Shown here piece by piece: positions 9,796 to 17,951 of a DNA stretch of 64,000 nt (within the stretch, counting starts at the first letter, position 1; every line of letters begins with the position of its first letter). The notes beneath the pieces were generated by a model. The model had not been told where the DNA came from, made no database searches, and was given only the letters and a program-made list of their open reading frames with translations. The position numbers were made by a program, and so were the translations under genes. The stretch lies in assembly GCA_963700045.1 (NCBI GenBank), contig CAVOWK010000026.1:1-64000 (forward strand), read 5' to 3'. The DNA is from RPQJ01 sp963700045. GTDB taxonomy: Bacteria; Pseudomonadota; Gammaproteobacteria; Steroidobacterales; Steroidobacteraceae.

Positions 9796-10031
9796 TGCTG
9801 ACGAGCCCCCAGGATGTTTTGCGTTCAAACAACGGCGAACCGTTGGGTTGGGGATGCTAGTGAAGTGCCCACTGCTTGTGCAAGAAATGCAATCGAATTC
9901 ATCATCTTTTGTTGTAATTGTTTTCGTCTGGGATGCTTTTCTTTGCGCTGCAAAATGGCTTTGTTGCAATAAAGCCGCATTTTCCTGGGAGCATTGCCGG
10001 GCGTCAGTGTGCCCGGCCGTGCCCCCCGACG
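9796..10031. promoter_or_regulatory. AT-rich divergent promoter region with a CAACGG-CCGTTG palindrome
   Basis: This 236-bp gap separates the TonB receptor start from a divergent fructokinase start. It is distinctly more AT-rich than its surroundings at about 9885-9985. A perfect 6+6 palindrome, CAACGG-CGAA-CCGTTG, lies at 9830-9845, 35 bp upstream of the receptor start. It could be an operator for a LacI-type regulator, as expected for sugar loci, but no regulator gene is present here. Promoter boxes were not assigned. Confidence 0.4.
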
Positions 10032-10206
10032 ATGAACCACCCACGAACGATCTTGTGTTTCGGTGAAGCCCTCTGGGACGTGCGCCGGGACGGCCGGACG
10101 CCGGGCGGTGCGCCGATGAACGTGGCGCTGCGACTCGCCAGTCTCGGCGGGGCTGTCCGCCTGGCGACGCGTGTCGGACGCGATGAGGCCGGCGACAGCC
10201 TGCTGG
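10032..10206 (+). pseudogene. PfkB-family fructokinase, N-terminal fragment
   Basis: The ATG at 10032 opens MNHPRTILCFGEALWDV, followed by TPGGAPMNVALRLASLGG and TRVGRDEAGDSLLAF. These are the first about 58 residues of a ribokinase/PfkB sugar kinase, including the GGAPxNVA substrate-binding segment. Homology stops abruptly near 10206, where the sequence becomes the reverse strand of a GH32 gene. The ATP-binding half and the catalytic Asp are absent. It was presumably a fructokinase serving the sucrose/fructan genes. Deletion, inversion or an assembly mis-join are all possible. Confidence 0.8.
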
Positions 10207-10208
10207 CC

Positions 10209-10594
10209 TTCCCGCCCTCACCGAAACCACTGGTGTTGTGCCAGTCGACCACCGCGCTGCCGGAGAAGATGTAGCCGCGTTCGTCGGGTGCGAGCGCGAT
10301 CGGCAGGTGTTCCCAATGCACGAGGTCGCGGCTGACCGCATGCCCCCAGTGCATCGGTCCCCAGACGGTGTCCGCCGGGTAGTACTGGTAGAACAGGTGA
10401 TACTCGCCGTCGTAATACACCAGCCCATTGGGATCGTTCATCCACGTCGACGGTGGCGTGAAGCGGAACTGCGGCCGGTGCGGTTCCGTGTAGGCCGGTG
10501 CTGCAGTCGTCGCACCGGCCCCCGGCTCGACGCTTGCCTGCACCGCCCCGGCGCCCGCGCCCCACGCCAGCAGAATCGCCAGCAGTATCTTCAT
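10209..10594 (-). pseudogene. GH32 fructan/sucrose hydrolase, N-terminal fragment
   Basis: The ATG at 10594 begins a signal peptide (MKILLAILLAWGAGAGAVQA). It is followed by TPPSTWMNDPNGLVYYDG, the GH32 nucleophile motif (WMNDPNG), then FYQYYPADTVWGPMHWGHA and FSGSAVVDWHNTSGFG. About 120 residues match the first blade of the five-bladed propeller. After GEGGK (about 10206-10215) homology ends at the junction with the fructokinase fragment on the other strand. Family members of about 500 residues are secreted invertases or levanases. This remnant lacks the remaining blades and cannot be active. Confidence 0.82.
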
Positions 10595-10642
10595 CGGACC
10601 GTGTCCTCCCGGTCATCTACGGACGACGCCCCTCGCCGCCCG

Positions 10643-12037
10643 TCAGCGCGTGAGGACCTTGTAGCCCCAGGCCGGCAGTTCGACCGCATCGCCGGCCCGC
10701 AGCTCGACGGACTGGCCGGTGGCGAAGTCCGTATACCTGCCGAATGACAACTCGTTGTCCAACGTCACGCGGCGCTTCTGCTGCGAGAAATTGAACAGCG
10801 CGAACACCTTGTTCTGCTCGTCCTGGCGCACGAAGCTCAGCACATGCTGCGGCGCGCTGTTCGGCACGTCGATCATGCGTGCGCCCCACTGCGCGTTCCA
10901 GAGCGCCGTGTTTGCCTTCTTGAGCGCGAACAGCCGGCGATACAAATCGCCGCGCGGATGCTCCTTCCAGGCGATCGGGTCCTTCTCGAAGAATTCGAGC
11001 TGCCTGCCGTTGCCGGCCTCCTGGCCGTTGTAGATCAGCGGGATGCCGGCACTGACCACTGACAGCACCGTCGCCGCCTCGAGCCCGGGACCGAACATCC
11101 CGGCCTCCGTGCCTTCCCAGGCATTCACGTCGTGGTTGGTGATGTACATCATGCGCATGGCTTCCCGCGGCCAGGCGTTGTCCTGCTGCGAATAGTAGTT
11201 CCGCAGCGGGGCGATGCCCTTGCCGCCGGTCGTGGCCTGGTGCGCCGCCTGGTTCCAGGTCCACGCGTAGGTAGCGTCGAAGGCCTCGGCGTGCAGCTCG
11301 GCCGTTTCCCACTCGGCCAGCATGAAGACCGGCTTGATCGCGTCGAGTTCGCGGCGGGCGTTGCTCCAGAAATCGACGGGCACATAGCCGGCCACGTCGC
11401 AGCGGTAGCCGTCGATGCCGGCCTCGCTCACCCAGAACTTGAGCGCCTCAGTCATGTAACGCCGCAGGCCGGGCTGGCTGTAGTCGAGTTCGATGATGTC
11501 CGACCAGTCCCACCACGACGCCGGGTGGAAATCCCCCTTCCAGTCCCGCTCGTACCATTCGGGGTGCTGCCCGACCAGCACGTTGTCCCAGGCCGTGTGG
11601 TTGGCGACCCAGTCGAGGATCACGTACAGCCCAAGTTCGTGGGCGCGGTCGACGAACCGCTTGACGTCGTCGAACGTGCCGAACTCGGGGTTGACGGCGA
11701 GGTAGTCGCGAGGCGCATAAGGGCTGCCCAGCGTGCCCTTGCGGTTCTTCTCGCCGATCGGGTGGATCGGCATGAGCCAGATGATGTCCGCGCCCAGCGC
11801 CTTCAGGCGCGGCAGTTGCTGCTGCGCAGCGGCGAGCGTTCCCTCCGGCGTGAACTGCCGCAGGTTGACCTGGTACAGGACGGCGTCTTTCGACCACTCG
11901 GGGTGGCGCAAACGCACGTAGGGCACGGGCTGGTAGCGAGCAAGTTCGTTGGCCATGGGCGGCGGCTGGGCCTCAGCCGGTGCAACCCAGCCGGTGATCG
12001 CCAGCGCCAGCGTGGCAACACGCAGGAACGAACTCAT
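10643..12037 (-). CDS. Secreted GH13 alpha-amylase family enzyme
   Basis: 464 residues. ATG at 12037 is preferred over 12043 because GGAG lies 6 nt upstream of it. Signal peptide: LRVATLALAITGWVAPAEAQ. The (beta/alpha)8 barrel carries the GH13 regions: VILDWVANHTAWD (region I), GIDGYRCDVAGYVP (region II, nucleophile Asp), FMLAEWET (region III, acid/base Glu) and MYITNHDVNAW (region IV, Asp). A C-terminal beta domain ends in ELPAWGYKVLTR. It is the only complete glycosidase of the damaged sugar locus and probably acts on alpha-glucans outside the cytoplasm. The GH32 fragment begins about 50 bp beyond its stop on the same strand. Confidence 0.9.
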   Translation of the reverse strand: MSSFLRVATLALAITGWVAPAEAQPPPMANELARYQPVPYVRLRHPEWSKDAVLYQVNLRQFTPEGTLAAAQQQLPRLKALGADIIWLMPIHPIGEKNRKGTLGSPYAPRDYLAVNPEFGTFDDVKRFVDRAHELGLYVILDWVANHTAWDNVLVGQHPEWYERDWKGDFHPASWWDWSDIIELDYSQPGLRRYMTEALKFWVSEAGIDGYRCDVAGYVPVDFWSNARRELDAIKPVFMLAEWETAELHAEAFDATYAWTWNQAAHQATTGGKGIAPLRNYYSQQDNAWPREAMRMMYITNHDVNAWEGTEAGMFGPGLEAATVLSVVSAGIPLIYNGQEAGNGRQLEFFEKDPIAWKEHPRGDLYRRLFALKKANTALWNAQWGARMIDVPNSAPQHVLSFVRQDEQNKVFALFNFSQQKRRVTLDNELSFGRYTDFATGQSVELRAGDAVELPAWGYKVLTR

Positions 12038-12130
12038 GGGCATCTCCAGTCAAGACAGCTGGCTCCGGGACGCGGCAAGCTGCGGCCCGGAAGTCTAGCA
12101 GCGAACGAATCCGGCACGGCCGCCCGCAGG

Positions 12131-12325
12131 GACGTCGTCGTCGACCGGTCGCAGCCACTAGCACGCCACGGCGGTGACCTGCGCGGCATCATCGACCGCC
12201 TCGACTACATCGCGGGCATGGGATTCACGCAGCTGTGGCTGAACCCGGCGCTCGAGAACAACCAGCCCGAGGCTTCCTACCACGGTTACGCGATCACCGA
12301 TTTCTACCGCGTCGACCCGCGGCTG
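12131..12325 (+). pseudogene. Neopullulanase/cyclomaltodextrinase-like GH13 fragment
   Basis: In one plus-strand frame the sequence reads HGGDLRGIIDRLDYIAGM, then GFTQLWLNPALENNQ and SYHGYAITDFYRVDPR. This is the start of the catalytic barrel of GH13 cyclomaltodextrinase/neopullulanase enzymes. It has no N-terminal beta domain and no start codon, and it stops at DPR, where the same frame runs directly into an MFS transporter C-terminus. The enzyme would normally be about 600 residues, so roughly a tenth remains. It was presumably a second glucan hydrolase of the same locus. Confidence 0.72.
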
Positions 12326-12473
12326 GTCGTGAGCCTCGGAATCGGTAGCGTCATCAGCCGCATGCAGGACAAGGGCGGCGATTTTCCTGGTTTGCGCGGC
12401 CAGCCTCGCACTGGCTGCGCTCGCGTGCGCACTGTGGGTGGCAGCGACGGCTCGCGGGCCGCCCGAGGCCTGA
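12326..12473 (+). pseudogene. MFS sugar transporter, C-terminal fragment
   Basis: LVVSLGIGSVISRMQDKG follows in frame from the GH13 fragment. Dropping one G near 12375 then gives AIFLVCAASLALAALACALW and a TGA at 12471-12473. This is the last transmembrane helix of a transporter closely related to the one at 63-1536, which has LVVSLGVG and QDKGAIFLIGAVSLALASIA. It is a second paralogue of which only the tail is left. The single-base shift falls in the same segment as in the first copy. Confidence 0.72.
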
Positions 12474-12490
12474 CGCTGGTCCCCGCCGCC

Positions 12491-13543
12491 GATGGCGAGC
12501 GAAGCACGCCAGTTGCAGCCGGCAATGCGCGCGCCCGCGGCGCCACCCAGCACCTTGCCGGCAACGGCGGCTGCGAAGACTATCAGCAGCGCGGCGAGGC
12601 CCGTGCCGACGAAGGCCTTCGTGGTCGTGTTAAGGCCGGCAAGCGCAAAGAAGATCGGCATCAGTACGATGATCGCGATGTGTTCGACGCGCTCGATCAG
12701 CGCGTTCAACAGTCGATCGTCGCGCGGCAGCGTGACGCCGAACAAGAACGCGCCAAAGACGGGGTGCACGCCGAGCAGCTTGGTTGTGAACGCGCTGGCG
12801 AAGGTGCCGATCAGCAGCACTGCCAGCACCGATGCGTCCGGCACGCCTTCGGCCGCCGCCCTCGCCAGCCAGCGCGCAGTGAGCGGTCGTACGACGACCA
12901 GCAACACGGTCGCGACTGCGACCAGCCCCAGCATGCGCAAGCCGAACGTGTGCCAGTCCCGGCCCGAGTCGGCTTTGACCACGACCACGGTGAGCAGCAC
13001 CCACGCCAGCACGTCTGCGAGTGCCGCGGACGTGAGCGACAACCGACCGATGACCGAGTGCGTCATGCCACGTTCCTTGAGGATGCGCGCCATGATCGGG
13101 AACGCCGTGATTGACATGGCCGACGCCATGAACAAGGCGAAAGTCGTGAAGTCGACACCCGCGGGGGCGAAGTCGTCGTAGAGCAGCACGGCGGCGCCAA
13201 GCCCGAATGCGACAGGCACCGCGACCGACATCCCGCCGATCCAGCCAGCGGCCACAAGCTGGCGGCGTGCGCCCTGGGGTGCGCGCAGTTCTGCACCGAC
13301 GATGAACATGAAAAGCACGAGACCGACCTGCGACAGGCCCTCGAGCGCCGGCAGGCTGTCCTTTGCGAACACATGCGCATGGAGCTCGGGTGCCAGCGCG
13401 CCAAACACGACGGGTCCGAGCACGATCCCGGCAGTCATCTCGCCGACGACCGGAGGCTGGCCGACGTAGCGCAGCAATGCCGCCAGCAGCCTCGCGGTTG
13501 CGAGGATGACGACCAGCTGCAGCAGGAGTGGCGAGTAGACCAC
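12491..13543 (-). pseudogene. CPA2-family Na+/H+ (or K+/H+) antiporter, C-terminally truncated
   Basis: The GTG start at 13543 directly abuts the malQ stop, so the two are probably co-translated. About 350 residues of a monovalent cation:proton antiporter are present. QPPVVGEMTAGIVLGPVVFG is the conserved first-helix region, followed by about eleven more hydrophobic helices up to AGARIAGCNWRASLAIG. The next segment in this family (a TRGLVELV-like helix pair) is missing. After 12491 the frame runs antisense through the MFS fragment and is not membrane-like. Function is doubtful without the terminal helices. Substrate ion is unknown. Confidence 0.75.
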
Positions 13544-15727
13544 TCAGCCGTGCCGCGCGGCACTCACTCGCCGCAAGAGCAACTGTATCCTTTCGCGGGC
13601 GAACACTTCGGCGAGATCCGTGCACATCTTGCGCTGCCAGTTGGCGTGCTCTTCGTTGGTCCCGGGCACGTTGACGGGTCCGCCATGCCGACGAGATCCT
13701 CGGCCTGGAGGACCACCAGGGCAGCTGCGGTTCGCGCAAGGTACAAGTGGATCGCGTGCGCCAGCGCATCGGTGTACGCGTCCGGCGCCGCCGAGGCGGC
13801 GGCCGGCTTCAGCCCGTCAGCCTCGAGCGCACCCAGCAATGCCTGCCGGTCGCGCACACGCTCGTCCGCCACGTGCTGGCGGGTTTCCTCGTTCGGATAG
13901 AGCGACAGGCGCTGGCGCAGGTCGATGTCGCCGCCCGACCAGTAGCCACGCAGGGTCGGCAGGTCGTGCGTCGTGACCGTCGCAATCGCACGGCGCGGAT
14001 AATCGCCGGGTGCGATGAAACTGCCGTCGTCGCGCTTTGCGAACAGCAGCACGCGGTACGAGTACACGGCGCGCTCGGCCATCGCGTCGCGACATCTCGG
14101 GCGGCACGGTGCCGAGGTCTTCGCCGATGACGAGGCAGTCGTGTCGCTCGCTTTCCAGCGCCAGCACCGACATCAGGTCATCGAGCGGGTAGTGCACGTA
14201 GCCGCCCTCGGTCGAACCGAGGCCGGCCGGGACCCACCACTGACGGAACAGTGCCATCACGTGGTCGAGCCGCAACGCACCGAAGTGCCGCATGTTCGCA
14301 GCGACGAGGTTGCGGAACGGCCGGTACTGCTCCGCCATCAGCACGTTCGGATCCTGCGGCGGGATGCCCCAGTCCTGGCCCTTGAGCGCAAGCGCATCGG
14401 GCGGAGCGCCGACGCCGGCGCCCTTGCGATACAGCGCCTGGTCGGACCACGTCTCGGATCCGCTCGGGTTCACGCCCACGGCGTAATCGCCGTAGAGGCC
14501 GATCGGCATGCCGAGCTTGCGGCCGAGCGCTTGCGCCTCGCCCAGTTGTTCGTCGGCAAGCCACTGCAGCCAGGCATGGAACTCGACCAGGTCCGCGTGC
14601 GCCTGCCCGAAAGCCTGGACGCCGGGGTGCGTCGGTTCGCGCAGTTCCTCGGGCCACATCGGCCAGCCCCAGTAGCGGTGACCATCGACGGCACGCATGT
14701 GTTCGTCGATGGCATCGTGCAACGCATGCCGGCGCAGGGATTCGCCGCGTTCAGCGCGGTAGGCCTGGAATCGCGCGGTACGCGCCGACGTCTGCGCTGA
14801 CTGGTCGCGACGGAAGTGCGCGTGCAGCAGCTTCAGGATGCGCAGCTTCGCCTGCGCCACGCCGGGGTAGTCCACGCAAGGCGTCGCGCGCAGTCGCGCG
14901 AGCTCGGCCTGGAATCCGGCCGCCTGCACGATCGCCTGGGCCTCGGCACAGTGCCCGTACTCCGCGACGCGCTCGATCGCAATGTAGAGCACGTTGAGGA
15001 AGTGCCGTGACGAAGGGCTGTACGGGCTGAATTGCCACGGATTGCCGGGGAACAGCGCATGCAGCGGATTGAGGCCGACAAAGGCGGCGCCCTGCTCCGC
15101 GCACGCACGCACGACGGCAGCCAGGTCGGCAAAATCGCCGATGCCCCAGTTCTGCTCCGAACGCAACGTATAGAGCTGCACCGCCACGCCCCACAGCCGC
15201 CCGCCATCCTGCAGGACCCTGGGTTCATGGCACGGCAGCGGCGCCACCACGAGTGCGCAGCATTCGCTCGCACCGCCATCGATTGCGACGTGCAGTGTGT
15301 GATAGCCGTGCGGCAGGTTGCCGGGCAGCGGCAGGTCGCGCCGTGTCAGCCAGCGGCCGTCGACTTCGCGCCGCTCGTGTTCGGGCAGCTCGGCCGCGCG
15401 CGCGCGACCGCTGACTTCGTCGCCGCCTTCGGTGACGATGCGCCAGGCGAGTTCCCGCGCGAGCGAGTCGGCAGGTACCGCGAGTGTCACGTTGTTGCGG
15501 TGCGGGTGCACCACCGCCACGGGTGACAACAGCGAACGCAGGCGCGCGGTCTCGCACTCGTGCAATTCGCGCTCGATTGCCGCTGCATCGGACGTGGCGC
15601 AACCCATCGCCGCCAGGATCGCCGTCTTGGTTTCGCGGCTGATCTGCAGCAGTTCGCCGCGAAAATTGTGGTAAGCGTCGCCGATACCGCGCTGCCTGGC
15701 GAGTTGATCGAGCAATGAGTCGAGCAT
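13544..15727 (-). CDS. malQ: 4-alpha-glucanotransferase (amylomaltase) with two compensating frameshifts
   Basis: Transfers alpha-1,4-glucan segments between maltodextrins (GH77). The start is ATG at 15727. The N-terminal domain precedes the catalytic barrel with ALRLDHVMALFRQWW (nucleophile Asp), LVIGEDLGTVP (acid/base Glu) and TVTTHDLPTLRGYW (third Asp). One extra base near 14091 shifts the frame after GTVPPEM; removing it reads RDAMAERAVYSYRVLLF. A missing base near 13677 shifts it back, giving DPVNVPGTNEEHANWQRKM and RIQLLLRRVSAARHG before TGA at 13544. The corrected length of 727 residues is normal for the long GH77 type. It follows glgX by 69 bp on the minus strand. Confidence 0.88.
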
Positions 15728-15796
15728 GCGATACCGTCCGGTTGGCGGTCGCGACGATGCCTTACGTCAGGGACCGCCGCAAGTGAATTGATTCGA

Positions 15797-17944
15797 TCAC
15801 ACGGCCTGCGATTCCAGCAGGACCGTGCTCTGTGGCTGCAGCGCAAGCCGCGTTCCGGCGCTGAGACTGGCCACGGCGCGCGGCGGTTGCGCGTGACTGG
15901 TGTCGAACAGCACGCCCCAGGCCGAGCCTTCGGGTCCGGCTGGCAAGGTCATCTGCGCCGGCGTGACGTCGGCGTTGAAGGCGATGAGCAGGTCGCCGTT
16001 GCGGGTGCTGCGAGCCGCGGCGCCGTTCAACAGCACGGCGATCGATGCAAGCCTGGAATCGTTCCAGTCGGACTCGGTCATCTCGCGCCCCGACGGGTGC
16101 AGCCACGTCACGTCCCTGATGTCCGCGCCGCGCCGCGCGCCCTTGAGGAACGTGTCGCGACGCAGCCAGAGTCGCGACTTGCGCAGGTCGATCAGGCGGC
16201 GCACGAACGCGATCAACGGTGCGTTGCGCTCCGCGAGCGTCCAGTCGATCCAGTTGATCTCGTTGTCCTGGCAATATGCATTGTTGTTGCCTTGCTGCGT
16301 GCGACCGAATTCGTCGCCCGCCATCAGCATGGGGACTCCCTGTGACAGGAACACGGTCGCGAGCAGGTTGCGGGCCTGGCGTGCGCGCGTTGCAAGAATC
16401 ACCGGATCGTCCGTCGGACCCTGGACACCGTAATTTGCGCTCAGGTTGTGCGCGTGACCGTCGCGGTTGCCCTCGAGGTTCGCCTCGTTGTGACGGTCGC
16501 TATAAGTCACGGTGTCGTGCAGCGTGAAGCCGTCGTGCGCGGCGATGTAATTGATGCTGGCCGTCGGCTTGCGGCCGCGCGCGCGAAAGAGGTCGCTGGA
16601 ACCGGCGAAGCGCTCGACGAACGCACCGACGAGTGGGCGGTCGCCGCGCCAGAACGCCCGCGCCGTGTCGCGATAGCGGTCATTCCACTCGGCCCAGCCG
16701 ACCGGGAACGACCCGAGCTGGTAACCGCCCGCGCCGACATCCCACGGCTCCGCAATCAGCTTGAGATAGGCGAGCTGCGGGTCGGCGCGCAGCGCCGCGA
16801 AGAACGGCGCCGAGCGGCTGAACCCGTGCGCGTCCCGGCCGAGGATCGGCGCAAGGTCGAAGCGGAAGCCGTCGACGTGCATTTCCGTGGCCCAGTACCG
16901 CAGGCAATCGATCACCATGGCGCGCACGGCGGGTTCGTCGAAGTTGATCGTGTTGCCGCAGCCGGAAAAATTCAGGTAATGCGCACGATTGTCGGCGGGC
17001 AACCGGTAATAGACCGGATTGTCGAAGCCGCGCAGGCTCAGCGTCGGTCCGTGCTCGTTGCCTTCGGCCGTGTGATTGAACACGACGTCGAGAATGACCT
17101 CGAGGCCGGCCTGGTGCAGCGCGCGCACCATCGTCTTGAATTCGGTGACCGCATCCTCGACTGCGTAGCTCGGCTCGGGTGCGAACCAGGCGAGCGAGTT
17201 GTAACCCCAGTAATTCGCGAGGCCGCGCTCGGCGAGGAACTGCTCGCTGACGAACGCCTGCACCGGCATCAGCTCGATGGTGGTAACGCCGAGCCGCTTG
17301 AGGTACTCGATGACCGCCGGTTCGGCGAGCCCGAGGAACTTGCCGCGCAGGTGCGGCGGTACCGCCGGATGCAGCTGCGTGAAGCCCTTGACGTGCACTT
17401 CGTAGATGATCGTGTCGCGCCACGGGACGTTCGGTGAACGCACCATCGCCCAGTCGAAACTGCCGTCGACCACTTCGCCGCGTGGCACGTGCGGCGCGCT
17501 GTCTTCGGACGACGGCAGGTCGTCGCGGCCACGCACGGCGCCGTGCAGTGACGGGTGCCACTCGAAGTTTCCGCGCAGCGACTGCGCGCAGGGATCGACC
17601 AGCAGCTTCGACGGATTGAAGCGCAGGCCACGCGCCGGATCGTAGGGCCCGTGCACGCGATAGCCGTACTGCAGCCCCGGGCCGCCGAAGCGCGCCGGCA
17701 GGAAGCCGTGCCACAGGTTGCCCGTGCGTGACGGCAATTCGAGTCGCGCGATTTCGTCGCGACCGCTGCCATCGAAGAGACAGAGTTCGACACGCTCCGC
17801 GTGCGCAGAATAGACCGCGAAATTCGTGCCACGCCCGGTCCAGTTTGCGCCGAGCGGCTGGGGTGAACCTGCTTCCAGGCGCGGCGCACCCGGTGCAAGG
17901 CCCAGCGTCATGTCGTCCGGCGTGGAAGGGTCGAACATACCCAT
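15797..17944 (-). CDS. glgX: Glycogen debranching enzyme GlgX (GH13)
   Basis: 715 residues, normal for GlgX. It hydrolyses alpha-1,6 branches of phosphorylase-trimmed glycogen in the cytoplasm. A CBM48-like N-terminal domain (about 20-125) is followed by the GH13 barrel with DVVFNHTAEGNEHG, MHVDGFRFDLAPILGRD (nucleophile), LKLIAEPWDVG (acid/base) and YIAAHDGFTLHD. GDEFGRTQQGNNNAYCQDNE is diagnostic of GlgX/isoamylase. It starts 7 bp after the glgB stop and precedes malQ. This gives a complete degradation set: GlgP shortens chains, GlgX removes stubs, MalQ recycles the maltodextrins. Confidence 0.95.
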   Translation of the reverse strand: MGMFDPSTPDDMTLGLAPGAPRLEAGSPQPLGANWTGRGTNFAVYSAHAERVELCLFDGSGRDEIARLELPSRTGNLWHGFLPARFGGPGLQYGYRVHGPYDPARGLRFNPSKLLVDPCAQSLRGNFEWHPSLHGAVRGRDDLPSSEDSAPHVPRGEVVDGSFDWAMVRSPNVPWRDTIIYEVHVKGFTQLHPAVPPHLRGKFLGLAEPAVIEYLKRLGVTTIELMPVQAFVSEQFLAERGLANYWGYNSLAWFAPEPSYAVEDAVTEFKTMVRALHQAGLEVILDVVFNHTAEGNEHGPTLSLRGFDNPVYYRLPADNRAHYLNFSGCGNTINFDEPAVRAMVIDCLRYWATEMHVDGFRFDLAPILGRDAHGFSRSAPFFAALRADPQLAYLKLIAEPWDVGAGGYQLGSFPVGWAEWNDRYRDTARAFWRGDRPLVGAFVERFAGSSDLFRARGRKPTASINYIAAHDGFTLHDTVTYSDRHNEANLEGNRDGHAHNLSANYGVQGPTDDPVILATRARQARNLLATVFLSQGVPMLMAGDEFGRTQQGNNNAYCQDNEINWIDWTLAERNAPLIAFVRRLIDLRKSRLWLRRDTFLKGARRGADIRDVTWLHPSGREMTESDWNDSRLASIAVLLNGAAARSTRNGDLLIAFNADVTPAQMTLPAGPEGSAWGVLFDTSHAQPPRAVASLSAGTRLALQPQSTVLLESQAV

Positions 17945-17951
17945 CGGACTC

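Noticed and set aside
9796..10428. N-terminal extension of the TonB receptor frame up to 10428
   Set aside because: The extension runs antisense through the promoter region and the fructokinase fragment and lacks protein-like composition. The signal peptide at the ATG of 9795 fixes the start.
12158..12490. The antiporter frame extended to 12158 as a genuine C-terminus
   Set aside because: That part is antisense to the MFS and GH13 fragments and is not hydrophobic, unlike the expected last helices.
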